Below are positions 20,946 to 29,563 of a stretch of DNA of 64,000 bases, piece after piece (the stretch's first letter is position 1; every line of letters starts with the position of its first letter). The position numbers were made by a program, and so were the translations under genes. Origin of the DNA: Bin5 sp034422415 (GTDB lineage Bacteria; Chloroflexota; Anaerolineae; Caldilineales; Caldilineaceae). The notes beneath the pieces were generated by a model that saw only the letters and a list, made by a program, of their open reading frames with translations, was not told the DNA's origin and searched no databases. Where the stretch lies: NCBI GenBank assembly GCA_965202955.1, contig OZ241871.1:1302001-1366000 (forward strand), written 5' to 3'.

Positions 20946-21341
20946 ATGAGTTCGCCCAAGTTGTATGAAGCAGCCTTTCCCTACGCCGACGACATCCTGG
21001 CGCTGCCCGTGGAAGACATTGAGCGCGCCGCGGCCTGGTACTGCAACATGTTCGGGATGACCGAGATCGAACGGCGGGATGGTCCGACGCCTTCAGTCGT
21101 ACTGGAGCGCGATGGCGTTCAGATCGGGTTCGCGATCAATGGCGGCGATCCCGGCAATGACGGCGCGGCCATTCGCGTGCGCGATATCCACCGCGCCAGA
21201 CAGGAGTTGGAGGCCAAGGGAATTAAAATCGGCGACTGGCGCGTGGACGAAGAGAACGGCAAGAGACTTCAGGTCTTCTTTGTAATCGCCCCGGACGGCC
21301 TCTGCTACTACTTCCATCAGCCGCTCGACGAGGTGCCGTAG
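20946..21341 (+). CDS. VOC family (glyoxalase/bleomycin-resistance-like) protein
   Basis: A 131-residue single-module vicinal-oxygen-chelate protein. The pattern LALPVEDIERAAAWYCNMFGMTEIERR is the classic first beta-alpha-beta unit, and IRVRDIHRARQELEAKGIKIGDWRV the second. It ends in an APDGLCYYFHQP strand. AGGAG lies 8 bp before the ATG at 20946; the longer open frame upstream is leader. Family members include lyases, dioxygenases and antibiotic-binding proteins, and nothing here picks one. Confidence 0.82.
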   Translation: MSSPKLYEAAFPYADDILALPVEDIERAAAWYCNMFGMTEIERRDGPTPSVVLERDGVQIGFAINGGDPGNDGAAIRVRDIHRARQELEAKGIKIGDWRVDEENGKRLQVFFVIAPDGLCYYFHQPLDEVP

Positions 21342-21393
21342 AGGACGGTCTGCAGGGAACGCTGACATCCTGTACAGGACACGGAAAGAGCCT

Positions 21394-22336
21394 ATGCAGG
21401 TGATCATCCTGGGTGGAAGCGGGGAGCTGGGGACCATTCTGTCGCGCGCGTTTCACGGCGCCGGGCAGGAAGTCGTTGCTATCAGCCGCGGCGCAGTGCA
21501 GACGTCCTGGCGATCCCTCCAGTGGGATGCAGCGACGCACGGCGCCTGGAGCGTTGAGTTGGATGGCGCGGATGTGGTCATCAATCTTGCCGGGCGCAGC
21601 ATCAACTGTTGATACAACCAGAGCAACCGCCGGCAGATCATGCAGTCCCGCGTCGTGAGCACCTGTCTCGTCGGCGAGGCAGCTGCCGCGACCAGCCGTC
21701 CGCCCGCGTCTGGCTGCAGGCGAGCACCGCCACCATCTATTCCCACCGCTATGACGCCCCCAACGACGAAGCCGACGGAATCACCGGCGCCGAACCGGGC
21801 GACCCCGACAGTTGGCGTTTCAGTATCGACGTTGCTCAGGCGTGGGAGCGGGAACTGGTTAATGCCTCAGTGCCTGACACGCGAAGGTCAAAATGCGCGC
21901 CGCGACGGTGATGAGTCCCTAACACGGCGGTATTTTCGACACCCTGCTCTCCCTGGTGCGCCTCGGCCTGGGCGGGCAAGCTGACGACGGGCGTCAATAC
22001 ATCTCCTGGATTCACTACGCTGACTTCGTGCAGGCCATTCACTGGCTCATCGACCACGACGAGATCAGCGATGCTATCAACATCGCTTCCCCCAATCCGT
22101 TGCCAAGCGCCGAATTTATGCGCCATCTGCACGCGACCTGGGGCATTCCCATCGGTCTGCCCTCGACAAAATGGATGCTCGAAGTGGGCGTGTTTGTCAT
22201 GCGCAGCGAGACGGAGCTGATCCTGAAAAGCCGGCGCGTGGTGCCCGGTATCCTTGCGGATCGCGGTTTCCGATTTCAGTTCCCCTCATGGCCCGAGGCG
22301 GCCAGGGACCTCTGCCGGCGCCGGCGCGAACGCTGA
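21394..22336 (+). pseudogene. Decayed TIGR01777-type (YfcH-like) NAD-dependent epimerase
   Basis: Three reading frames in turn encode one epimerase of about 310 residues. Frame 1 from 21394 gives MQVIILGGSGELGTILSRAF and DVVINLAGRSINC, then an in-frame TGA at 21610-21612. The same frame continues with YNQSNRRQIMQSRVVST, matching the family. Near 21700 the match moves to the next frame (VWLQASTATIYSHRYDAPN), and near 21890 to the third (TLLSLVRLGLGGQA...SWIHYADFVQAIHWL). A TAA at 21920-21922 also interrupts it. Both shifts fit single-base deletions. Four independent lesions make a working gene unlikely. It would have been an SDR-fold oxidoreductase/epimerase. Confidence 0.88.
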
Positions 22337-22375
22337 ATGCTTCTCTGCGTGCACGGAAGAGGGTCCGGGCGTCGA

Positions 22376-23908
22376 TCAGGGCTGATACCAACTCCCGTCG
22401 CCATAGACGGACCGCATGGCCTGCTCCATCGCCGCGATCTCTCCATCCGTCAATAGGCCGAAGTAGCTGGCCCGCTTGCGACTGGAGAGACGGCCGTTGT
22501 TTTGAAGGCAAAAGCGAATGAAAAGGTCGATCTCGCGGTCGGGCATATCTATGATCTCCTTGATCGCGCCCTTGACCGCATCATAGTTCTTCAAGAAGGC
22601 CAATTCCTCAGCCAGTTCTACGTCAATTGCCCGTTCAATGAAACGAAAGAGCGCCTCAGTCTGGGGCGTCATTTCGATATAGCGATACCACGTGGCCGTG
22701 TTGTTATGTACGGTCATGCGGCCCTCTCTATCGAGAGTATAGTCCACCAGGGGCAGCAGCCGACGGGAAAACGCCTCCAGGGAAGCGTCATAGTCGGCGG
22801 AATTCTCCAGCATGGCTGCAGAGACAGGAACAATGATCCCCGGGGGCGTAAACTCGCGTCGAGCCAAAACATTGTGAATCAAGAAACGATGGATGCGGCC
22901 GTTACCGTCCTCAAACGGATGTAGATAGACGAAACCATAGGCAATCGTGGCGGCATGTACCACGGCGGGCACGTTGCCGCTTCCCATGCGCAGATGGGCC
23001 GCTTTCAGCCCGTCCAACAGGTCGGCCAGGTCTCCGGGCTTCGGGCTGGCGAAATGAATTCTTTGTCGATGCAGACCTATCGCTTCCCCAACATAGTTCT
23101 GTGAATTCCTATAATCGGATTCCCGGAAACGATGATCAACAATTGCGTTCTGAAGTTCGATCAGCTTCCGCTTTTTGAGGAACTCTTCTCGTCCCGCCTG
23201 TTCGAGTACCGACACAAAGCGTTCAGAGCGGGAAGCCGAAGGGTTGATCCGTTCTATGGCAAACGACGATCTGGTCTCTTTGGTGTACAGGAATCTGACC
23301 GCACGCTCAACGAATGCAGGCACATATTCGGAAATGACCTGCCTGCACCGTGAAGGCAGGTCGGACGAATCGATGTCTTCAAGAAATGGTGTGCGCCGGA
23401 CAACAGGACAAAAGCGGCTATCCCCCAGGAGATTGTCGTAGACGCGCTGACGGCGAATGCGGCGGGCGGGGCTAACCGTATAGTACTCGTTAGATTCGAG
23501 CAGTTCGATATAGTTTCCTCGTTTTAGGTCATCCAGAGGAAGCAGTTTTCCGGTCAGGAATTCGTAGAGAAACCACAACCGTCTAGCATACTTGCCGGTC
23601 GGCCTAGCATTAATGTACTCAAGCAGTTCCTCCTCCACAGGTTCCTGGAACAAGCGGGCGAGGACCGCGAGGTTGGTTCCGTCATACTTGAGCGCGAATT
23701 CAAGTTGATCGCCCAGACGATCCCCGGGCCAGTAGTGGGCCGGATACACCTCCATAGTAGCGCCTGCCAGCGAGTCAACCCGGTGGGCCCCGCTCGTCGT
23801 AACCACCGAGGTATGCCAATTTGCGATTGTTTCGAGTCTGTACCGCTCGATCAAAGCCGCATACCCGGCTGGCCTGAATTTCGCCTTATCCTGGTCGGTT
23901 TCAATCAT
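22376..23908 (-). CDS. Fic domain protein (putative AMP-transferase), class II-like
   Basis: A 510-residue Fic protein. The catalytic motif HPFEDGNGR is at about 330-338. An N-terminal helix with SSFAIERI (about 214-221) corresponds to the inhibitory (S/T)xxxE(G/N) motif, but with Arg where Gly/Asn is usual. The first ~200 residues match nothing I know. The C-terminus (about 430-510) is helical and contains RLSSRKRASYFGLLTDGEIAAMEQAM, which could be a winged-helix DNA-binding domain. Fic enzymes usually transfer AMP to Ser/Thr/Tyr hydroxyls. I chose the ATG at 23908 (GGAA upstream); a GTG at 23959 adds 17 residues without a ribosome site. It has no recognisable antitoxin partner gene. Confidence 0.88.
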   Translation of the reverse strand: MIETDQDKAKFRPAGYAALIERYRLETIANWHTSVVTTSGAHRVDSLAGATMEVYPAHYWPGDRLGDQLEFALKYDGTNLAVLARLFQEPVEEELLEYINARPTGKYARRLWFLYEFLTGKLLPLDDLKRGNYIELLESNEYYTVSPARRIRRQRVYDNLLGDSRFCPVVRRTPFLEDIDSSDLPSRCRQVISEYVPAFVERAVRFLYTKETRSSFAIERINPSASRSERFVSVLEQAGREEFLKKRKLIELQNAIVDHRFRESDYRNSQNYVGEAIGLHRQRIHFASPKPGDLADLLDGLKAAHLRMGSGNVPAVVHAATIAYGFVYLHPFEDGNGRIHRFLIHNVLARREFTPPGIIVPVSAAMLENSADYDASLEAFSRRLLPLVDYTLDREGRMTVHNNTATWYRYIEMTPQTEALFRFIERAIDVELAEELAFLKNYDAVKGAIKEIIDMPDREIDLFIRFCLQNNGRLSSRKRASYFGLLTDGEIAAMEQAMRSVYGDGSWYQP

Positions 23909-23970
23909 GGAGTTTTTCCAGGAAAACAGCCATTGAGGCGTCGTTTTCCAATTCCACACGGACTGTGTTA

Positions 23971-24113
23971 AGCAAAACGGTTACGGAGGAAGCAAAATGT
24001 TTATATTCCGCTAGTCAGCAAGCAAAACAGTTATCATACTATTAGAATGTTTAGATTATGTCAATTGACGAGTAAAATGATTATATTTTGCCAACTGAAG
24101 CGCAAAAGAGTTT
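23971..24113. repeat. Six phased direct repeats, consensus AGYAAAAYRNTTAT
   Basis: Copies lie at about 23971, 23991, 24021, 24042, 24071 and 24100 (14 bp each; the fourth and last are degenerate). Start-to-start distances are about 20, 30, 21, 29 and 29 bp, close to multiples of a helical turn. The copies flank and interleave the fic promoter hexamers. The block is far more AT-rich than its surroundings. They look like cooperative binding sites for a regulator, possibly the Fic protein itself (inference). Confidence 0.75.
24036..24064 (-). promoter_or_regulatory. Promoter of the fic gene, embedded in repeats
   Basis: Minus strand TTGACA (24064-24059), 17-bp spacer, TAGTAT (24041-24036). Repeats lie upstream, between the hexamers, and downstream. 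Confidence 0.75.
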
Positions 24114-24251
24114 CAAGTCCTGTGCTTCCCGTCGATTGCACAGGCGGCGACTATCTCAAGGGCAGGCCCGAACGCGGATGCGCGTGCATCGAGAATGCGC
24201 GGCGAGCAGCGACGTCCGCGCAGAGTCAATGATATCAGGTCTTGTCTCTGG

Positions 24252-24303
24252 GAAATGAAACGGACGGCGCAACCATGCGCGGGGGAGCGAGATTGCGCCG
24301 TCC
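24252..24303 (-). terminator. Terminator-like hairpin after the small membrane gene
   Basis: A perfect 11-bp inverted repeat, GGACGGCGCAA (24262-24272) with TTGCGCCGTCC (24293-24303). On the minus strand it is followed by GTTTCATTTCC. It starts 58 bp past the stop of the small gene. The flanking 24114-24251 shows no gene. Confidence 0.65.
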
Positions 24304-24360
24304 TGGTGGATGGCGGAATTCTGGTTTGTCCGGCAGCGTGTCGTATTCGCTTCGCCGGCG

Positions 24361-24525
24361 TCAACCAGCGACAGGTGCAAGCGTCCCGGCCATCACCATG
24401 AATCCCAGCACGGCCAGCACGGTCATCATGACGATGATCATGTTACTCCGCCGCGCCGCCGCGCGCTCGGCAACCAGCTCGGATTCCAACTCGACACGGC
24501 TCATCTGCTTGACGTTCCTGGCCAT
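24361..24525 (-). CDS. Small single-pass membrane protein, 54 residues, unknown function
   Basis: This short gene reads MARNVKQMSRVELESELVAE, then an Ala/Arg-rich turn, then a hydrophobic helix of about 23 residues (MIIVMMTVLAVLGFMVMAG, about 29-47) and ends TLAPVAG. The signals around it are strong: AGGAGA 8 bp before the ATG at 24525, a TTGACA-17-TATCTT promoter 55-85 bp upstream, and an 11-bp terminator-like hairpin downstream. The N-terminal part is charged and probably helical in the cytoplasm. I recognise no family. Its independent transcription unit argues it is real and expressed. Confidence 0.72.
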   Translation of the reverse strand: MARNVKQMSRVELESELVAERAAARRSNMIIVMMTVLAVLGFMVMAGTLAPVAG

Positions 24526-24579
24526 GCTATCTTCTCCTGGGGTCCCTGCCCGTTTGCCTGAACTTCACTACATGAACCA

Positions 24580-24608
24580 AAGATAGCACGCTTGTTCTGA
24601 TTTGTCAA
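24580..24608 (-). promoter_or_regulatory. Promoter of the small membrane gene
   Basis: Minus strand TTGACA (24608-24603), 17-bp spacer, TATCTT (24585-24580), about 55 bp before the ATG. The rest of 24526-24822 shows nothing further. Confidence 0.75.
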
Positions 24609-24822
24609 GACCTAATTTCGTTTCGCGTGAAAGATGGACGGCAAAGCGTATTGACTTATACAGTGCGAGCGGCCACGAAACGTGCGGCGATCGCGTAAGC
24701 CTCACTACAGCCCAAAGTTTCCCTCTGTGGCATAATGCCCTGTACACGCGTAACCTGACGACCGACAACGCGTTCAGACAACAAGGCAACAGCGCGTTCT
24801 AGCCACTTCAAGGGGGTATTTC

Positions 24823-26100
24823 ATGCCGAGGAAGAGATGGACCCAGCTAGCGGGCCTGCTCATAGTCGTTGCGATCATCCTATTGGCCTGCGTTCAGATA
24901 GCGCCGGATGAAGCGCCCGCGTCAGCGGCAGCGCCGGCAGAGACGGACAGTGCCGCCGCGTCCGCCGACACGGACGGCAGCGACGAGAGCGCGCAATCGT
25001 CCATCCGTGACACGGGCGTGCCGCAGCTTAACACGGAGGTAATCGTCGATGACAGCCCGCCGCCGATCCGCACGCGCGGCTTCTCGACCGACTTTACCCG
25101 CCGCACGGTGAGCTGGGGAGAGATCCTTTCCGGCGGCCCGCCCAAAGACGGCATCCCGGCGGTCGACGCGCCGGCGTTCGAGTCGATTGCGGCAGGCGAC
25201 GAGTGGCTGGAAGCTCCGGATCCGGTGATCGCGTTCAGCCACGGTGATGTGACGCGCGCCTACCCGCTGAGCATTCTCATCTGGCACGAAATCGTCAACG
25301 ACGTCGTGGACGGCCAGCCGGTGACGATCACCTTCTGCCCGCTGTGCAATGCCAGCATCGCTTTCGATCGCAACTTTGATGGTCAGGTCCTCGATTTTGG
25401 CACCACGGGACGGCTTCGCAACAGCGATCTGATCATGTACGACCGGCAGACGGAGACCTGGTGGCAGCAGTTCACCGGCGAAGGGATCATCGGAACGTAT
25501 GCCGGCGAGCAGTTGCGCTTCCTCACCAGCCAAGTGCTGTCGTGGGAGGATTACAAGGCCAGCCATCCGGATGGTGAGGTGCTGGCGCGGCCCGATATGC
25601 CGCGCAACTACGGCTACAACCCGTATGTGGGCTACGATAGCACATCCCGCCCCTTCCTCTTCCTGGATACGCCCGACCCGCGCCTGGAACCGGTCGAGCG
25701 GGTCCTCGGCCTGACCACAAACACCGACGCCATAGCCTATCCCTTCGCGCTGTTGGAGGCGGCCGGCGTTGTCCACGATACCTTCGGCGGTTCTGACCTG
25801 GCGATTTTCCACAAACCCGGGCTGGCCAGCGCGCTGGATAGTTCACTCATCAGCAAGGGCAAGGACATCGGGGCGGTGGCCGTTTACGAACGCCAGCTTG
25901 GGGACCAACTCCTGACCTTTTCCGCCAACGAGGGCGGCACGTTCAGTGACGAAGAAACGGGCAGCACCTGGGACATTCTGGGTAAGGCCGTCGACGGCCC
26001 TCTGGCCGGTGAGCAGTTGACCGCGGTGCTCCACTTCGATCACTTCTGGTTTGCCTGGGCGGCCTTCTTCCCGGCAACAGAGCTTTACGACGAGGGGTAG
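24823..26100 (+). CDS. DUF3179 domain-containing lipoprotein
   Basis: A 425-residue exported protein. The signal peptide ends in a lipobox (ILLAC, cysteine about 23), so it is probably lipid-anchored. A Ser/Ala/Asp-rich linker (25-65) follows. The DUF3179 domain covers the rest, with VIAFSHGDVTRAYPLSILIWHEIVND, the cysteine pair TFCPLCNASIAFDR and the aromatic stretch QTETWWQQFTGEG. The function of DUF3179 is not established; the conserved CXXC suggests metal or redox chemistry (inference). AAGGGGG precedes the ATG. Confidence 0.9.
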   Translation: MPRKRWTQLAGLLIVVAIILLACVQIAPDEAPASAAAPAETDSAAASADTDGSDESAQSSIRDTGVPQLNTEVIVDDSPPPIRTRGFSTDFTRRTVSWGEILSGGPPKDGIPAVDAPAFESIAAGDEWLEAPDPVIAFSHGDVTRAYPLSILIWHEIVNDVVDGQPVTITFCPLCNASIAFDRNFDGQVLDFGTTGRLRNSDLIMYDRQTETWWQQFTGEGIIGTYAGEQLRFLTSQVLSWEDYKASHPDGEVLARPDMPRNYGYNPYVGYDSTSRPFLFLDTPDPRLEPVERVLGLTTNTDAIAYPFALLEAAGVVHDTFGGSDLAIFHKPGLASALDSSLISKGKDIGAVAVYERQLGDQLLTFSANEGGTFSDEETGSTWDILGKAVDGPLAGEQLTAVLHFDHFWFAWAAFFPATELYDEG

Positions 26101-26111
26101 TCAGCGAGTAT

Positions 26112-26147
26112 TGAGGAGGGCGAGGCGCCTCAACCTCGCTCTCCTCA
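26112..26147. terminator. Inverted repeat between convergent genes
   Basis: TGAGGAGGGCGAGG (26112-26125) pairs with CCTCGCTCTCCTCA (26134-26147) over 14 bp with one G-U, loop of 8. It sits 12 bp after the DUF3179 stop and 5 bp past the stop of the opposing gene. It lacks a T run, but its place suggests a two-way stop. Confidence 0.55.
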
Positions 26148-26151
26148 CCCT

Positions 26152-27003
26152 TCACGGCTGCCAGCAACTGCCGGTCAGGGGCAACTCCTGGAAGTTCAGG
26201 GGCGTTACGCCTGTCTGGTCGAGTTTAATCCGGTAGCGGCGCCACGGCAGATAAAAGTAGGTATAGCCCCGCAGGCAGACTTGTGCCTGCGGTTTGTCGA
26301 TGCCGCCAAGGACATCGGGCACCTCCAGGGGAATGTAGCGGATATCCTCCAGCGCCAGGCGTTGGACCCACAGGCCGGTTACGCTGTATGTGGTTTCGGC
26401 GGCGCGGCGGGCATTGACCGCAAGCCGCAGTTCATCACCGCTCACTTTGGCTGAGGGTGGACCGAAGTAACGCGGAATCAGTCCCCACGGCACGAGGATG
26501 AACACGACGACAAAGAGCAGCCGGAAGCGCAAACCCCTTTCCTGCAGTTCGACCGCCTCGCCCAGAAGACGCCAGACGATCGCGCCGCCGAGCCATATCA
26601 GCCACAACAGCAGCAGGTTGAGGACAAAGTCGACGATGTAGATCTGCACTGCGCCACTGGGAGCGAGGGTGGCGAACGGATGGGGATACCCGATCTGCCC
26701 GGGGCAGAGATCGACGCATCCTGCGCTATGGGGCGGAACGACGAACAGGTAGAGCGCCGCCACATTCAACAGCATACTGACCAACAACGTGCCGGCGAAA
26801 ACCGCGTACCAACGACCCGTCCTCTGGGCCCACCAAATCAGCAGAAACGCGGCCACAACAAGGCCGATACATCCCAATATCAGTTGGGTGGTGTTGGCGA
26901 AGTGGACCCAGTCATCCGGCCATGTGGTAAAGCCCCCCTGAACGGGAGCAGTTGCCAACAGCGCGCCTGAATGGCCGAAATGCAGCGCACGGAACACAAT
27001 CAC
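26152..27003 (-). CDS. Polytopic membrane protein of unknown function (third gene of envelope module)
   Basis: A 283-residue protein with about four to five transmembrane segments: TTQLILGCIGLVVAAFLLIW, WYAVFAGTLLVSMLLNVAAL, VDFVLNLLLLWLIWLGGAIV and LLFVVVFILVPWGLIPRYF. A C-terminal soluble part of about 90 residues ends ELPLTGSCWQP. The start is taken as GTG 27003, whose TG overlaps the TGA stop of the gene before it (GTGA), implying translational coupling. I recognise no family. The tight linkage to two extracellular-domain proteins suggests an envelope complex. Confidence 0.65.
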   Translation of the reverse strand: MIVFRALHFGHSGALLATAPVQGGFTTWPDDWVHFANTTQLILGCIGLVVAAFLLIWWAQRTGRWYAVFAGTLLVSMLLNVAALYLFVVPPHSAGCVDLCPGQIGYPHPFATLAPSGAVQIYIVDFVLNLLLLWLIWLGGAIVWRLLGEAVELQERGLRFRLLFVVVFILVPWGLIPRYFGPPSAKVSGDELRLAVNARRAAETTYSVTGLWVQRLALEDIRYIPLEVPDVLGGIDKPQAQVCLRGYTYFYLPWRRYRIKLDQTGVTPLNFQELPLTGSCWQP

Positions 27004-29549
27004 CTGCGAATCCGAGCCGGGCCGGAATATCGCTGCCAGCAGAGGAAGATACGGTCGAAAAATCCTGGCATTTGACCTTTCACCTGGGGCTGCCCGTCGC
27101 CGTTCCACTCTTCCAACCGCGGGACTCCGTTGCCCGACTTCACGCTGATCAACACTGTGCCGTCTGTGCAGGCGGTATAGTCTCCAACCACATCGCCCAC
27201 TGGATAGCGAAATGAAGTGTAAGCCGCGGAATCCGTCTCCGCCAGGTCCACTTGGGTGATGCCGAAGATTTCAAGCGAGAAAACACCCTGGGACGAAAAT
27301 CGGCTGCGGCCCAGCAGGAGTCGATTGTCGTCGCGCCAGACGACGCGTGGGGCGAAAAACTCAAAGCGGGTTTGGGTCTGCGCGCTCAACCGACCGCGGA
27401 CACCGGCTCCGTTGGCAGCCATCTCCCGCACCCACAGTTGATTGGCCGGACGCACAAAACCGACCGTCAGGCTGGGGTGTTGCGGATCATAGGCCAAATG
27501 GGCCAGGCTGCTGCTGTCTGAACTGAGTGCAAACGGACCGCGATAGATGCCCTCCGGCACCAGCTCCCTCACATCGACCTCACCGTCGGCGTCGAGATCG
27601 ACCCGGAACAGGCCGGTGTACTGCCGCCCTGCGTCGAGGTCGGCGGTATCTATCAATAAGGAACGGCTGTCTCCCGCGCCCGCCAGGACCGCGATGAGCG
27701 TTGGCTCAACGGTGCGGTCCTCTCTCGCGCCCAACAGAGTGGTAGAAGCCTGCACGCGCAGTACGATCTGCCCGGCCTCGGTGTCGTAATGCCACAGACG
27801 CCATTGGGCCAGCCCAACCTGCGGCGTCTCGATCCACCAGAGGTCCCCGCGGCCATCGGCAGCGATGCCATGCACGCTCTGGAAGGGATACGTCTGCACT
27901 GACAGTCCGGTCCCGTCTCCCCGCACGTATAGGAAGCCGTTCCGATGCGCCGGCGCGCTGGCATCGGGAATGACGAAGCCTTGCGCGCCGCTATGGACAG
28001 GCACAACGCTCTGACCAGCCTCGCGGACTACGGTCACGGAGCCGTCCTGTTGCAAGAGGAAGACGCCGGGCTCGCCCCGTCTTCCCAGCAGCGCCGCGGC
28101 TTTCCCGTCCTGCCACGCGGCGCCGAAGGTCGGTACATCCATGCGCCTGACACGCTCAAACGCGGGCAGAGAAACAACCCGCACATTCGAGACAACGACC
28201 CGACCTTCATCATCCTGCGAGCCGGCGATATAGACGCGCGTGCCTGGCCAGAGGAAATCGGCGGCGGCGGGGAGCCACTCACCCTGTGACGCGCCAAGAA
28301 TTCCGCTCCACATCTCCACTTGTTCCTCGACCGGGTCGATCTGTAGCAACAGGACGTCACCGCTGTCTGTTCGGACCGAAATCGGCTGCGAGAGATCGAC
28401 CGGCGCACTCTCGCCGAGAATTGTCGCTGCAAATTCATCCCCGGCGGGCGGGTCGACTGGCGCGGACTGCAGCGTCACGGCGTACGCTTCCGTCGGCAGG
28501 TTGTCCGCAGTTTGCGCGGCCTGTTGGGCTGTCGGCGTACTCGTTGGCGTGGATGTGGCCGTGGATGTGGGTGTGGACGTGCGTGTTGGGGTGGGCGTTG
28601 TCGTTGGCGTGGATGTGGCCGTCTCCGTTGGTGTCGGAGTGGATGTGGGCGTCGCCGTCGCCGTGGCAGTTGGTGTCGCAGGCGCGATTGGTCCGCCGCC
28701 GCCTGATGATACGGGCGTTCCACCTACGGTTGGCGTCATCCTGATGCCAATGCCGGGCGGGCGCGAGCCAAACGGGCGAACGCGAATGCCCTCATCCGTG
28801 TAGTGATGCAGCGTGTCCAGGTCACCTTCTATTTCGATCAACTCGACGGCCATCCAACCTTCTTTACCGTCCGACTCCGTTCTCGCATCGGTCACCTTCA
28901 AGAGTACCCACTCGAGATTGGCTGTAATGCCGCCCAGGGTGACCTGGACATCCTGGCCCAGGCGTTCCAAGACATCATCCTCTGTCGACGGGCCGGCGCG
29001 CAGGCGGGCGGGAAAGAGAACGATGCGTGCGGTCACATTATCCGATGCGCCGATCTCGATATCGGAGGGAAAGACGCTGATCGGCACATATAACTCGGTA
29101 GCGGTTGGTATCGGTGTCGCGGTGGCAGTCGGTGTCGCCGTGGCCGTTGGGGTCGCGGTTGGTGTGGCCGTCGCGGTTGGTGTGTCCGTTGCCGTGGCGG
29201 TCGGTGTTTCGGTGGGAGTCGGTGTTTCGGTAGCGGTCGGCGCAAAAGTTGGCGACGGCGTGTCCGTCGCGGTTGCAGTGGGGATATCCGTCGCAGCGGG
29301 TGTCGGCTCCACCTGCAGCGCGGCAGCCTCGGTGGGCGTATTGAAGGTCACCGGCAGGGCGGCCCAATTGCCGTCGCGCATGAAAGTCGACACTACCGCG
29401 AGCAGGGCCAGCGCGGCGACCAATGCAACACCGGCCGCCAACGGCCTCCCACCGGACAGATTGCGGAAAGCAATCAGAGATTTCTGCAGGTCCGGAAATC
29501 TATTGTTCAACATCCGCGTCCAAAAGGACGAAGGGGAAAGGCCCTTCAC
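27000..29549 (-). CDS. Membrane-anchored extracellular protein with SH3b and propeller-like domains joined by Thr-Pro linkers
   Basis: An 849-residue protein. Start GTG 29549 has a GGGGGG ribosome site; the open frame begins earlier, inside the upstream gene. One transmembrane helix (about 37-57) anchors it. Two low-complexity linkers of TAT/TPT repeats (about 85-152 and 290-343) flank a bacterial SH3-like domain (about 175-243: LRAGPSTEDDVLERLGQD and GKEGWMAVELIEI). The last ~500 residues have repeated beta-strand units with WIETPQVG, LDADGEVDVRELVPEG and similar, compatible with a beta-propeller. SH3b domains often bind cell-wall material. Function unknown. Confidence 0.75.
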   Translation of the reverse strand: MKGLSPSSFWTRMLNNRFPDLQKSLIAFRNLSGGRPLAAGVALVAALALLAVVSTFMRDGNWAALPVTFNTPTEAAALQVEPTPAATDIPTATATDTPSPTFAPTATETPTPTETPTATATDTPTATATPTATPTATATPTATATPIPTATELYVPISVFPSDIEIGASDNVTARIVLFPARLRAGPSTEDDVLERLGQDVQVTLGGITANLEWVLLKVTDARTESDGKEGWMAVELIEIEGDLDTLHHYTDEGIRVRPFGSRPPGIGIRMTPTVGGTPVSSGGGGPIAPATPTATATATPTSTPTPTETATSTPTTTPTPTRTSTPTSTATSTPTSTPTAQQAAQTADNLPTEAYAVTLQSAPVDPPAGDEFAATILGESAPVDLSQPISVRTDSGDVLLLQIDPVEEQVEMWSGILGASQGEWLPAAADFLWPGTRVYIAGSQDDEGRVVVSNVRVVSLPAFERVRRMDVPTFGAAWQDGKAAALLGRRGEPGVFLLQQDGSVTVVREAGQSVVPVHSGAQGFVIPDASAPAHRNGFLYVRGDGTGLSVQTYPFQSVHGIAADGRGDLWWIETPQVGLAQWRLWHYDTEAGQIVLRVQASTTLLGAREDRTVEPTLIAVLAGAGDSRSLLIDTADLDAGRQYTGLFRVDLDADGEVDVRELVPEGIYRGPFALSSDSSSLAHLAYDPQHPSLTVGFVRPANQLWVREMAANGAGVRGRLSAQTQTRFEFFAPRVVWRDDNRLLLGRSRFSSQGVFSLEIFGITQVDLAETDSAAYTSFRYPVGDVVGDYTACTDGTVLISVKSGNGVPRLEEWNGDGQPQVKGQMPGFFDRIFLCWQRYSGPARIRR

Positions 29550-29563
29550 TGCATCCCCCCGGC

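Noticed and set aside
21610..21612. TGA readthrough or programmed frameshift in the epimerase
   Set aside because: There are four separate lesions, including a TAA, so recoding is not a sensible explanation.
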